Below, piece by piece: positions 16,448-24,025 of a stretch of 60,795 nt of DNA. The first letter of the stretch is position 1. Every line of letters starts with the position of its first letter. The notes under the pieces were generated by a model. That model was not told where the DNA came from. It worked only from the letters and a program-made list of their open reading frames with translations, and made no database searches. Source of the DNA: Pseudonocardia kujensis (GTDB taxonomy: Bacteria; Actinomycetota; Actinomycetes; Mycobacteriales; Pseudonocardiaceae); assembly GCF_021283305.1 (NCBI RefSeq), contig NZ_JAJSOK010000044.1, forward strand, positions 1 through 60,795, read 5' to 3'. Position numbers and translations under genes: made by a program.

Positions 16448-17350
16448 GTGAAGGTCAGGATCGGGATCGGGTCGCTGCCCACGCCGGCGACCGGGGGCGG
16501 CGGGTTCGCGGAGCTGGTCGACGAGCTGGAGGCCCGCGGGATCGACTCCGTCTGGCTGCCCGACCTGGTCGGCACCGACTCCGTCGACGCCCTCACGGGC
16601 ATGGCGTTCGCCGTGGGTCGCACGCGCTCGCTCAAGGTCGGTACCGGGGTGCTCGTCCTGCCGGGCCGCAACCCCGCGCTCGTCGCCGCGCAGCTGGCGT
16701 CGCTCGCGGCGTTGGCGCCCAAGCGGATCCTGCCCGCGTTCGGCGTCCGCCCCGCCCGGCCGCGGGAGCGCCAGCTCTACCCCGTGCCCGAGGGCGAGCG
16801 GGCGGCCGTGTTCGAAGAGGCACTCGTCGTCGTCCGGCGGCTGCTGGCCGAGGAGCGCGTCACGCACCACGGCGCGTTCTTCCACCTCGACGACGCGACG
16901 ATCGGCCCGCGCCCGCCGGGTCGCCTCGATCTCTGGCTCGGCGGCCGCGCACCCGTCGGCCTGGACCGGATCGGCCGGCTCGCCGACGGCTGGCTGGGCA
17001 GCTTCGTGACCCCCGCCGAGGCCGCCGAGTGCCGCGCGACGATCGAGCGGGCCGCCACCGCGGCCGGCCGGGAGATCGAGGAGGACCACTACGGCACCAA
17101 CCTCGCCGTGGTCCCGCCCGAGGCGACGCCCGAGCAGGTCGAGGCGGCGCTCGCGGCGTCCCTGGACCGGCGGCCGGACGTGGACCCGCAGAAGATCGTG
17201 GCGCACGGCTGGGCCGAGGCGCGCGACCGGATCCGGGAGTACGTCGACGCCGGGTTGACCAAGTTCGTGGTGCGCCCGGCCACCCCGGTCGCCGCGTGGC
17301 GGGACTTCCTCGACCAGTTCGACCAGGAGCTGCGACCGCTCGAGACGTGA
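16448..17350 (+). CDS. LLM-class, probably F420-dependent, oxidoreductase
   Basis: 300 aa. A luciferase-like TIM barrel: strand 1 VRIGIGSLP, then DSVWLPDLVGTDS, LKVGTGVLVLPGRNP and ILPAFGVRPARPRERQLYP. The last resembles the family that annotates as 'F420-dependent, MSMEG_3544-type'. LDLWLGGRAPVGLDRIGRLADGWLGSF is the typical cofactor-side helix. These enzymes use F420H2 or FMNH2 to reduce or oxidise diverse substrates; the substrate here is unknown. The absence of a leader suggests leaderless translation. The DUF309 gene follows after 57 bases on the same strand. Confidence 0.87.
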   Translation: MKVRIGIGSLPTPATGGGGFAELVDELEARGIDSVWLPDLVGTDSVDALTGMAFAVGRTRSLKVGTGVLVLPGRNPALVAAQLASLAALAPKRILPAFGVRPARPRERQLYPVPEGERAAVFEEALVVVRRLLAEERVTHHGAFFHLDDATIGPRPPGRLDLWLGGRAPVGLDRIGRLADGWLGSFVTPAEAAECRATIERAATAAGREIEEDHYGTNLAVVPPEATPEQVEAALAASLDRRPDVDPQKIVAHGWAEARDRIREYVDAGLTKFVVRPATPVAAWRDFLDQFDQELRPLET

Positions 17351-17407
17351 GTGGCCGGCCACGCCGCGACAGGAACGCCGGTCCCCGGTGTGGCAGGCTC
17401 CGGACAC

Positions 17408-17899
17408 GTGAGCGCTCGACGGGTCCGTGATCGAGACGAGGCGGGACGCGCCCGCAACGCCCGCCCCCGGGACGCCTCCGGGCGGCCCCTCCCCTACGGC
17501 ACCCCGGGCGTCCCGCAGGTGCCCGACGATCTCGACCTCACCCCCGAGGAGACCGTCACCGAGGCCCAGCGGCTGCTCGACGAGGGGCTGCCGTTCCAGG
17601 CGCACGAGGTCCTGGAGGCGGCGTGGAAGTCGTCTGGACCCGAGACCCGTGACCTGTGGCGGGCGCTCGCGCAGTACGGCGCCGGGCTCACGCACGCCCA
17701 GCGCGGCAACGCCCGCGGCGCCGTCTCGCTGCTCGAGCGGGCGTCGGACGGGATCGCCCGCTGGGTCGGCGACCCGCCCGCAGGCCTCGACCTGCGCGGC
17801 CTGCAGGACCACGGCTTCGCCCTCGCCGCACGGATCGAGCGGGCGGGCAGCACGGACGGCGTCACGGCCGAGGACCTGCGGCCGGCGCTGCGGAGGTGA
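17408..17899 (+). CDS. DUF309 domain protein
   Basis: 163 aa. The family core is LLDEGLPFQAHEVLEAAWK, where the H-E pair is invariant, then DLWRALAQYGAGLTHAQRGN with the conserved Q, H, and RGN. This is a small helical bundle of unknown function that is widely conserved. The first 45 residues are basic and proline-rich. CAGGCT lies 8 bases before GTG 17408 and could be a leaderless -10. No Shine-Dalgarno is seen. It may share a transcript with the LLM gene upstream. Confidence 0.85.
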   Translation: MSARRVRDRDEAGRARNARPRDASGRPLPYGTPGVPQVPDDLDLTPEETVTEAQRLLDEGLPFQAHEVLEAAWKSSGPETRDLWRALAQYGAGLTHAQRGNARGAVSLLERASDGIARWVGDPPAGLDLRGLQDHGFALAARIERAGSTDGVTAEDLRPALRR

Positions 17900-17924
17900 G
17901 CGGGAGGGCGATCCGGGAGGCCGG

Positions 17925-19025
17925 TCAGGCCGCGACCTCGTCGACCGCCCGGAGCACCCGCAACGCGTTGCGGCCGGCCAGCTTCCCGCAGTCGGCGGCA
18001 CTCCAGCCCCGGGCGAGCAGGGCGTCGAACAGCCGCGGGTAGCCGCTGACGTCCTCGAGGCCGGCGGGCAGCTCCGCCACGCCGTCGTAGTCGCCGCCGA
18101 TCCCGATGTGGTCGATCCCGGCGACCTCGCGCACGTGCTCGAGGTGGGCGACCACGTCGTGGAGCGTCGCGCCGGGTGGCGGCGGGCCGTCCCAGCTCGC
18201 GGCGAAGGCCTCCCGCGCCCTCAGGTCCCGGTGGTCCTGCCCGGCCGCGGTCATCGCGTCGGCGAGCCGGGCGTCCCAGTCCGCGACGGCACGCGACACG
18301 AACCGCGGGACGAAGGTCACCATGCACACGCCGCCGTTGTCCCGCAACGACTCCAGGACGTCGTCGGGCACGTTGCGAGGATGGTCGGTGACCGCGCGGG
18401 CCGACGAGTGCGTGAACAGCACGGGCGCGGTGGTGGTCCCGAGGGCCGCGCGCATGGTGGTGGCGGCGACGTGCGAGAGGTCCACGATCATTCCGATCCG
18501 GTTCATCTCGGCGACGACGGTGCGGCCGAAGCCCGACAGCCCGCCGTGCACCGGCTCGTCCGTCGCGGAGTCCGCCCACTCCGTGTTCAGGTTGTGCGTC
18601 AGCGTCATGTACCGGACCCCGGAGCGACGCAGCGCCCGCAGGACCTGCAGCGAGCCGCCGATGCTGTGCCCGCCCTCGGCACCGAGCAGCGAGGCGATCC
18701 AGCCGTCGGCGAAAGCGGCCTCGACCTCGGCGGCCGTGGTGACCACGCGCAGGTCGGCCGGATAGGTCTCGGCGAGCCGGTGGACCCGCTCGACCTGCTC
18801 GACGACGGCCCGGACCGCGGCGTCGCCGGTGTAGGAGCAGGGCACGTAGACCGACCAGAACTGCCCGCCCACCTTCCCCGCGCGCAGCCGCGGCAGGTCG
18901 GTGTGCAGACGCGGCTCGCCCCGGGCCAGGTCGGGCTCGGGATCGCCGAGCGTGCGCAGGGCCCAGGGCAGGTCGTTGTGCCCGTCGATCAGCGGGGTGC
19001 CGGAGAGGAGGTCGGTGGCGTGCAC
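17925..19025 (-). CDS. membrane dipeptidase (peptidase M19, renal dipeptidase type)
   Basis: 366 aa, the usual M19 length. Zinc ligands: H and D of IDGHNDLPW (about residues 14-18), the bridging Glu of LLGAEGGHS, His of IVDLSHV and His of FTHSSAR. GIGGDYDG supplies the substrate-side Asp. Family members cleave dipeptides, including some D-amino-acid dipeptides and beta-lactams of the carbapenem type. No signal peptide is present, so despite the family name this is probably cytosolic. The start GTG 19025 and the NAD-kinase-like start GTG 19073 are divergent and 47 bases apart. Confidence 0.92.
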   Translation of the reverse strand: MHATDLLSGTPLIDGHNDLPWALRTLGDPEPDLARGEPRLHTDLPRLRAGKVGGQFWSVYVPCSYTGDAAVRAVVEQVERVHRLAETYPADLRVVTTAAEVEAAFADGWIASLLGAEGGHSIGGSLQVLRALRRSGVRYMTLTHNLNTEWADSATDEPVHGGLSGFGRTVVAEMNRIGMIVDLSHVAATTMRAALGTTTAPVLFTHSSARAVTDHPRNVPDDVLESLRDNGGVCMVTFVPRFVSRAVADWDARLADAMTAAGQDHRDLRAREAFAASWDGPPPPGATLHDVVAHLEHVREVAGIDHIGIGGDYDGVAELPAGLEDVSGYPRLFDALLARGWSAADCGKLAGRNALRVLRAVDEVAA

Positions 19026-19033
19026 AGCCGAGC

Positions 19034-19065
19034 AGTGTGCACCGATGATCGTGGACCGGCAGACT
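19034..19065. promoter_or_regulatory. divergent putative leaderless promoters
   Basis: CACACT on the minus strand (19039-19034) ends 8 bases before GTG 19025. CAGACT on the plus strand (19060-19065) ends 7 bases before GTG 19073. Both fit a -10 element of a leaderless gene, so the whole 47-base gap would serve two promoters back to back. Confidence 0.4.
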
Positions 19066-19072
19066 GGGCCGC

Positions 19073-19999
19073 GTGGACGGCTCCCCCGGTGTGGCCCGCG
19101 TGGCCCTGGTCCTGCACCCGCGCAACGACGTCACGGAGGTCGCCGAGCGCCTCGTCGGCCTCGCCCACGCCCACGGTCTGGAGGTGCTGGTGCGTGCCGC
19201 CGACGCACGCCGGGTACCCGGCGCGGTCCCGGTCGGGGCGGACGACCTGGCCGCGGAGGCCGACGGCGTGGTCAGCCTGGGTGGCGACGGCACCATGCTC
19301 GGCGCCCTGCGGCTGGTCGCCGACCGGCCCGTCCCGGTGCTCGGCGTGCACCTCGGCAACCTGGGGTTCCTCGTCGAGGTCCACCCGTCGGAGCTGGACT
19401 CCGCGCTGGCCCGGCTGCTCTCCGGGGACTTCGTGGAGGAGCCGCACAGCGCCCTGCGGATCACGGCCGGCGAGCGGCGGTCGGTGGCGTTCAACGACCT
19501 GGCCCTCGCCCGGCACCCCGGGCGCGGCACGGTCGACGCCACCCTCGCCGTGAGCGGTCTGCGGTACGGCTACTACCGGTGCGACGCGCTGGTCGTGGCC
19601 ACGGCCGCGGGGTCGTCGGCGTACAGCTACGCGGCCGGCGGCCCGCTGGTGTCGCCCTCGGTGGGCGGGATCGTGGTCACGCCCTCGGCGCCGATGTCGG
19701 GGATCTCCCGGCCGCTCGTGCTGTCCGAGTCGGACACGCTGCAGCTGGAGCTCAACCCGCGGTGCGGGGCGCTCGCCCTGGAGGCCGACGGCATCGGCCA
19801 GGGCGAGGTCGGGGCCGGCGACCGGGTGGAGGTCGCCGTCCAGACAGCGGCCGGGCGGGTCGTCCGGCTGGATCCGGACGTCCACGCCCAGCGCAGCCGG
19901 GTCAAGCTGAGCCTGCTGGACCTCCCCCTGCTCCCCGAGCAGCTGCGCGAGCTGCTGCCCGGGGAGGTGCGGGAACGGCTGGAGGCCCGCAGCGGCTAG
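19073..19999 (+). CDS. NAD kinase family protein
   Basis: 308 aa. The diacylglycerol-kinase-like N-domain has the GGDGT motif in VVSLGGDGTMLGAL. The C-domain has AFNDLALAR, where most NAD kinases have NE in place of the N-D seen here. It also has VVATAAGSSAYSYAAGGPLVSP, which replaces the usual ATPTGSTAY. The reaction would be ATP-dependent phosphorylation of NAD to NADP. The altered N-E/T-G-S motifs and the lack of the usual recN/tlyA neighbours suggest a second, divergent paralogue, not the housekeeping enzyme. The TAG stop (19997-19999) lies in the CTAG boundary of the adjacent MITE-like element. Confidence 0.88.
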   Translation: MDGSPGVARVALVLHPRNDVTEVAERLVGLAHAHGLEVLVRAADARRVPGAVPVGADDLAAEADGVVSLGGDGTMLGALRLVADRPVPVLGVHLGNLGFLVEVHPSELDSALARLLSGDFVEEPHSALRITAGERRSVAFNDLALARHPGRGTVDATLAVSGLRYGYYRCDALVVATAAGSSAYSYAAGGPLVSPSVGGIVVTPSAPMSGISRPLVLSESDTLQLELNPRCGALALEADGIGQGEVGAGDRVEVAVQTAAGRVVRLDPDVHAQRSRVKLSLLDLPLLPEQLRELLPGEVRERLEARSG

Positions 20000-20163
20000 G
20001 CCGTGTCTCTCAATCCGGCGCCGCCGGGCCCGGTGATCCACGTCGTTCCCGGCAAGGCAGCCGGGCCGCCCTCATACCGGGCGTATTCGGGTGGCCCGGC
20101 AACGCCGGCGGGGACGGCGTGGGCGCCGGGAGCGGTGGTGGCGGATTGGGAGACACGGCCTAG
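19996..20163. mobile_element. 168-bp MITE-like palindromic element bounded by CTAG
   Basis: The ends read CTAGGCCGTGTCTC on both strands, and the match extends about 10 bases farther with few differences. The interior is also an imperfect palindrome (GCCGGGCC...GGCCCGGC near 20068-20103), so the whole could fold as one long hairpin. No transposase is encoded. Terminal GGCCGTGTC and a CTAG target resemble elements of the IS5 superfamily (YTAR targets), so a non-autonomous derivative is inferred. It sits exactly between two convergent genes. Each gene's TAG stop lies within the CTAG at one end. Confidence 0.7.
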
Positions 20164-21275
20164 TACAGGATCACGCCGCGGATGTTCTTGCCGTCGTGCA
20201 TGTCCTGGTAGCCCTGCTGGATCTCGTCGAGCGAGTAGGTCTTGGTGATCAGCTCGTCGAGCTTGAGGTGCCCCTGCTGGTACATCTCCAGCTGGCGCAG
20301 GATGCCGAAGCTCGGCGCCGAGGCGCCGAACAGCGAGCCCTGCAGGCGCTTCTGGAACAGGGTGAGCTCGGAGATCGCGATCGGCACGCCGACCTCGGTG
20401 ATGTCGCCCAGGCCCGTCACGACCGCCGTGCCCGCCTTGCGGATCGCGGCGAAGGCCTGCCCGACGTGCTCGGGCTTGGTCACGCCCACGGTGACGATCG
20501 CCGAGTCGGCGCCCTGGCCGTTGGTGAACTGCTTGGCGAGCTCCGTGGCCTCCTCCATCGTGTCGACCGCGTGCGTGGCACCCAGCTCCTGCGCCTTCTC
20601 GCGCTTGAAGGCCACCGGGTCCACGGCGATGATGTTCGACGCGCCGGCGTGCCGGGCGCCCTGCACGGCGTTGATCCCGATGCCGCCGATGCCCATGACG
20701 ATCACGGTGTCGCCGGGCTGGACCTCCGCGGAGTTCACCGCCGAGCCCCAGCCGGTGCCGACGCCGCAGCCGACCAGGCAGGCCTTGTCGAGCGGGATGT
20801 CGTCCGGGACCACGACGGCCGAGTCGATCGCGACCGTGGTGGTCTCGCAGAAGGTCGAGATGCCGCACATCTGGCCGACGGGCCGGCCGTCGAGGTGCAG
20901 CCGGAAGCTCTCCGGGTCGTCCCAGCGCGAGCCCTGCAGCAAGGTGGATCCGAGGTCGCACAGGTTCTGCCGGCCCGTGGCGCACCAGCGGCAGCGGCCG
21001 CAGCCGGGCAGGAACGAGAAGACGACGTGGTCGCCCTCCTTGTAGCCGCGCGTACCCGGGCCGACCTTCGTCACGATGCCCGCGCCCTCGTGGCCGCCCG
21101 CGAACGGGTAGCAGCCGACCGGGATGTCGCCCGTGGCGATGTGGTCGTCCGAGTGGCACATGCCGGACGCGACCATCTGGACCTGGATCTCGCCGTTCTG
21201 CGGGTCGTCGAGTTCGAGATCGACCACCTCGTACTTGCCGGGCGCCTGCCGAATCACTGCTCCGCGGGTCTGCAC
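20160..21275 (-). CDS. NDMA-dependent-type zinc alcohol dehydrogenase
   Basis: 371 aa from GTG 21275, which has AGGAGG 8 bases upstream; the in-frame codon at 21305 lacks such a site. Catalytic zinc ligands are in GMCHSDDH and AGGHEGAG; the structural zinc loop is CGRCRWCATGRQNLC. The NAD-binding fold has GIGGIGINAVQGARHAGA, and the acidic residue of AVDP follows. It resembles actinobacterial alcohol dehydrogenases assayed with the artificial acceptor NDMA, whose tightly bound NAD is thought to be recycled by mycofactocin. No mycofactocin genes are in this window. A mycothiol-linked formaldehyde dehydrogenase is a less likely alternative. Its C-terminal codons abut the MITE-like element. Confidence 0.88.
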   Translation of the reverse strand: MQTRGAVIRQAPGKYEVVDLELDDPQNGEIQVQMVASGMCHSDDHIATGDIPVGCYPFAGGHEGAGIVTKVGPGTRGYKEGDHVVFSFLPGCGRCRWCATGRQNLCDLGSTLLQGSRWDDPESFRLHLDGRPVGQMCGISTFCETTTVAIDSAVVVPDDIPLDKACLVGCGVGTGWGSAVNSAEVQPGDTVIVMGIGGIGINAVQGARHAGASNIIAVDPVAFKREKAQELGATHAVDTMEEATELAKQFTNGQGADSAIVTVGVTKPEHVGQAFAAIRKAGTAVVTGLGDITEVGVPIAISELTLFQKRLQGSLFGASAPSFGILRQLEMYQQGHLKLDELITKTYSLDEIQQGYQDMHDGKNIRGVILY

Positions 21276-21371
21276 GTCGTGTTCCTCCTGGGACACCGTC
21301 GTCACATGGGGAGATGCGCACCCGACCCTATGACCGGGGTCACGGAAGGGGAAGAGCCGGGTGGTCCGGCG

Positions 21372-21580
21372 TCACGCGACCGAGGAACGTCGGCCACCCG
21401 GCGCCGCGGGTCGGTACGGGCTGACGCCCCTGATGCTCTTGCCGCCGTGCACGTCCTGGTGCCCCTCGGCGACCGGGTCGAGGGTGGAGGTCCGGGTGAC
21501 CAGCTCGTCGAGCGTGAGGACGCCGGCCTCGTACAGCTCCAGCCGACGGCGGACGTCGTCGTCCGGGTTGTGCGCCTACC
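21372..21580 (-). pseudogene. decayed C-terminal fragment of a second alcohol dehydrogenase
   Basis: Read on the minus strand, about 65 codons give RRRLELYEAGVLTLDELVTR, then GHQDVHGGKSIRGV, before a TGA at 21372-21374. This parallels the end of the neighbouring intact dehydrogenase (LEMYQQGHLKLDELITK and YQDMHDGKNIRGV). The N-terminal 300 residues, start and cofactor domain are missing, and the tail after the homology is unrelated. It is the remnant of a tandem or horizontally acquired homologue; sequence divergence from its neighbour argues against a recent duplication. Confidence 0.75.
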
Positions 21581-21589
21581 GACCCGACC

Positions 21590-22330
21590 TCAGCGAGGCA
21601 TGCGGCGCCAGAGCGCGCGGGGCGCGTGGCGGAGCAGGGCGAAGACCGGCTGCAGGATCCGCGGCACCCACACCTCGTCGCGCCCGCCCCGCAGCGCGGC
21701 GACCGTGGCCTCGGCGACCTGGTCGGGGGTGCTGGAGAAGGGCGCCGGCCGCATCCCCTCGGTCATCCGGCCGATCACGAAGCCCGGCCGCACGAGGACG
21801 AGCCGGACCCCCGAGCCGTGCAGGGCGTCCGCCAGCCCGGAGGCGAACCCGTCGAGCCCCGCCTTGGCGCTGCCGTAGACGTAGTTCGCGCGGCGCACCC
21901 GCGCCCCCGCCACGGACGAGAACACGACGATCGTGCCGCGCCCGCGCGCCCGCATGACCTGGGCGAGCTCGGTGAGGACCTGCACGTGCGCGACGTAGTC
22001 GGTGTGCACGATCTGCACGGCGTGCGCGGGGTCGACCTCGGCGCGCGCCTGGTCGCCGAGCAGTCCGAACGCGACGACGGCGAGGTCGATCCCGCCGTGC
22101 CGGGCCACCACGTCGTCGAGCAGGGGTCGGTGGGCGGCGAGGTCGTCGGCGTCGAACTCGACGCGCTCGACCGCCGCACCCTGCTCGCGGATCGCCTTCT
22201 CCTCGGCGTCGAGGTCACCGCTGCGGCGGGCGGCGAGCACGACGGTCGACGCCTCGCGCCCCGCCAGCCGCCGCGCCACCGCGATCCCGATCTCGCTCCG
22301 CCCACCCAGCACCAGCAGCGTCCCGGCCAT
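21590..22330 (-). CDS. dprE2: DprE2-like decaprenylphosphoryl-2-keto-ribose reductase (SDR)
   Basis: 246 aa short-chain dehydrogenase. The nucleotide-binding start is LVLGGRSEIGIAVARRL; catalytic Tyr and Lys are in YVYGSAKAGLDGF. VAFGLLGD, AGARVRRANYVYGS and the C-terminal LRHAPRALWRRMPR match mycobacterial DprE2 closely. DprE2 reduces the keto intermediate made by DprE1 to decaprenylphosphoryl-arabinose, the donor for arabinogalactan. DprE1 is not adjacent, so a paralogue with another substrate cannot be excluded. CAGACT ends 6 bases before ATG 22330, suggesting leaderless translation. Confidence 0.85.
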   Translation of the reverse strand: MAGTLLVLGGRSEIGIAVARRLAGREASTVVLAARRSGDLDAEEKAIREQGAAVERVEFDADDLAAHRPLLDDVVARHGGIDLAVVAFGLLGDQARAEVDPAHAVQIVHTDYVAHVQVLTELAQVMRARGRGTIVVFSSVAGARVRRANYVYGSAKAGLDGFASGLADALHGSGVRLVLVRPGFVIGRMTEGMRPAPFSSTPDQVAEATVAALRGGRDEVWVPRILQPVFALLRHAPRALWRRMPR

Positions 22331-22336
22331 GGCCGG

Positions 22337-22342
22337 AGTCTG
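22337..22342 (-). promoter_or_regulatory. putative leaderless -10 element (CAGACT)
   Basis: CAGACT on the minus strand ends 6 bases before the ATG of the DprE2-like gene. Confidence 0.4.
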
Positions 22343-22352
22343 GCAGGGGCGG

Positions 22353-22720
22353 TCAGTCGCCGAGCGACAGCCCGGGTCCGGAGCGGAGCTCGTCGGCGCT
22401 GGAGGTGAGGGTGCCCCGGTGCGACACGGTGACCTGGTAGAAGTCCTCGCCGGCCGGCACGTCGGGCACGGTGAAGGCGAAGTCGCAGGTGGTCGGGCTG
22501 CTCGCGCGGCCGGTCGCCAGCGCGCCGGTGGCGACCACGGCACCGGACGCGTTCGCGATCGTCACCCCGGTGCCGGCGTGGATGTCGGAGTAGCCGCCGC
22601 TGCCGCTGCAGGTCGTGCCGGAGCTCAAGCCGCGGTCACGGCCCCCTCACCCCGGACGACCTCGTCGGGCAGCTCCCCGGCCGGGTCGGCGGACGGGCGC
22701 TCGGGGTGGGTGGCGGTCAT
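22353..22720 (-). pseudogene. broken secreted/membrane hypothetical protein
   Basis: ATG 22720, preceded by AGAGG, opens a 31-codon polar N-terminus that stops at TGA 22625-22627. Immediately afterwards, in another frame, comes CSGSGGYSDIHAGTGV, then CDFAFTVPDVPAG and FYQVTVSHRGTL. From memory these belong to the extracellular domain of a family of actinobacterial membrane-anchored proteins. In such proteins a membrane helix lies between the two parts. Here it is absent, so an internal deletion plus frameshift is the simplest explanation. The downstream piece alone (TTG 22628) would lack any export signal. Function unknown. Confidence 0.5.
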
Positions 22721-22853
22721 CGGGGTCCTCTCCGACGGCGATCGCGGACACCCGGCACATCGCCGCCCGGGCCGGGACCATGAACGACAGCGCAGCCGTT
22801 TCCTCACGATGAGGTACACAGCGCGCGGCAACACCGGCGAAACACGGGCCCCC

Positions 22854-22859
22854 TACCGT
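22854..22859 (+). promoter_or_regulatory. putative leaderless -10 element (TACCGT)
   Basis: TACCGT ends 7 bases before GTG 22867, with only G/C bases between. Confidence 0.45.
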
Positions 22860-22866
22860 CGGGGGC

Positions 22867-23148
22867 GTGCCCGAGGTGATCTTCGACGTCCGCTGGCCGG
22901 ACGGCTCCCGGCAGTCCTTCTACTCCCCCTCCCTGATCGTGGAGGAGCACTTCCGCGCCGGTGGGAGCTACCCGGTCGCCGACTTCGTCGACACGAGCCG
23001 GACCTGCATGCGCATCGCCGACCAGCGCGTCCGGCAGAAGTACGGCGTCGGCTGCGCCCAGTCCGTCGTGACCATGGCGGGCATCGAGCGGTCCGCCGCC
23101 CGCTTCGCCGGCGACGAGCACGTCACGCTGGAGGCGTTCCGGCGCTGA
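22867..23148 (+). CDS. MSMEG_0570-family small protein
   Basis: 93 aa. The sequence PEVIFDVRWPDGSRQSFYSP, then YPVADFVDTSRTCMRIADQR and VRQKYGVGCA, matches the small family named after MSMEG_0570 and annotated as nitrogen-starvation response. In mycobacteria the gene lies in a conserved cluster with glycosyltransferase, nitrilase and radical-SAM-type genes; none of these is here. A conserved Cys (GVGCAQS) is present. The biochemical role is unknown. It is immediately followed by aroE, 25 bases downstream on the same strand, which has its own -10-like hexamer. Confidence 0.8.
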   Translation: MPEVIFDVRWPDGSRQSFYSPSLIVEEHFRAGGSYPVADFVDTSRTCMRIADQRVRQKYGVGCAQSVVTMAGIERSAARFAGDEHVTLEAFRR

Positions 23149-23161
23149 GGAGGCGCTGGAC

Positions 23162-23167
23162 CATACT
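23162..23167 (+). promoter_or_regulatory. putative leaderless -10 element (CATACT)
   Basis: CATACT ends 6 bases before GTG 23174 of aroE; no Shine-Dalgarno sequence is seen. Confidence 0.4.
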
Positions 23168-23173
23168 GGCCCG

Positions 23174-24025
23174 GTGACCGGCGAACGACGGGCCGCGGTG
23201 CTCGGCTCCCCCATCCGCCACTCGCTGTCCCCGGTGCTGCACCGAGCGGCGTACGAGGCGCTCGGGCTGACCGGTTGGTCCTACACGGCGCACGAGGTCG
23301 ACGAGGCCGGGCTGCCGGAGTTCGTCGACGGGCTCGACGGGAGCTGGGCCGGGCTCTCGCTCACCATGCCGCTCAAGCGGGTCGCCCTGGAGGTCGCCGA
23401 CCGGGTCAGCCCGCTCGCCGCGGCCACCGGCGCGGCGAACACGCTGGTCCTGCGGCCGGAGGGGCGGCTGGCCGACAACACCGACGTGGCCGGGATCGTC
23501 CGGGCCCTGCAGGCGGCGGGCGTCCGGGCGGTCGACCGGGCCGTGGTGCTCGGTGCCGGCGGCACCGCCCAGGCCGCCCTCGCGGCGCTGCGTGAGCTGG
23601 GCACGAAGGACCCGGTCGTCCTCGTGCGCAACGCCGGCCGGACCCGCGAGCTGGCGGGCGCCGCGGAGCGCCTCGAGGTCCATCCGGAGATCAGGGCGCT
23701 GCTGACCGGCGCCGAGGGTGACCTCGCGGCCGCGTCGGACCTGCTGACCGGGGCCGACGTCGTCGTCTCGACCCTGCCCGCGGGCGCGGCCGACGACTTC
23801 GGCGGGCTGCGCTGGGACCCCGCCACCGTGGTCCTCGACGTGATCTACGCGCCCTGGCCCACCGCCCTCGGCGCGGGCGCGGCCGCGGCGGGCTGCCGGG
23901 TCGCGAGCGGGCTGGACATGCTGCTGCACCAGGCGGTTGCGCAGGTCGAGCTGATGACGGGCCGCCCCGGGCCGGTCGCGGCGATGCGCGCCGCGCTCGA
24001 CGAGGCGGTCCTCGCCCGCTCCTGA
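23174..24025 (+). CDS. aroE: shikimate dehydrogenase
   Basis: 283 aa. It reduces 3-dehydroshikimate to shikimate with NADPH in the aromatic pathway. The N-domain has GSPIRHSLSPVLHRAAYEAL (shikimate-binding S-L-S), SLTMPLKRVAL with the catalytic Lys, and GAANTLV and DNTDVAGI with the catalytic Asp. The NADP fold has VLGAGGTAQAALAAL and the V-R-N-A-x-R type adenosine-binding segment. The C-terminal LDMLLHQAVAQVELMTG is conserved. In most actinobacteria aroE lies by mltG/ruvX; here it is alone, so a second copy elsewhere is possible. Three 41-bp repeats start right at its stop codon. Confidence 0.94.
   Translation: MTGERRAAVLGSPIRHSLSPVLHRAAYEALGLTGWSYTAHEVDEAGLPEFVDGLDGSWAGLSLTMPLKRVALEVADRVSPLAAATGAANTLVLRPEGRLADNTDVAGIVRALQAAGVRAVDRAVVLGAGGTAQAALAALRELGTKDPVVLVRNAGRTRELAGAAERLEVHPEIRALLTGAEGDLAAASDLLTGADVVVSTLPAGAADDFGGLRWDPATVVLDVIYAPWPTALGAGAAAAGCRVASGLDMLLHQAVAQVELMTGRPGPVAAMRAALDEAVLARS

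Noticed and set aside
15887..18001. Extension of the PBP frame upstream to 18001 on the minus strand
   Set aside because: It would cross tatA, the LLM gene and DUF309 on the opposite strand. The extra residues are low-complexity and unrelated to any PBP.
21276..21305. Longer start of the alcohol dehydrogenase at 21305
   Set aside because: GTG 21275 has AGGAGG at ideal distance and gives the family's usual N-terminus (QTRGAVI). The ten extra residues are not conserved.
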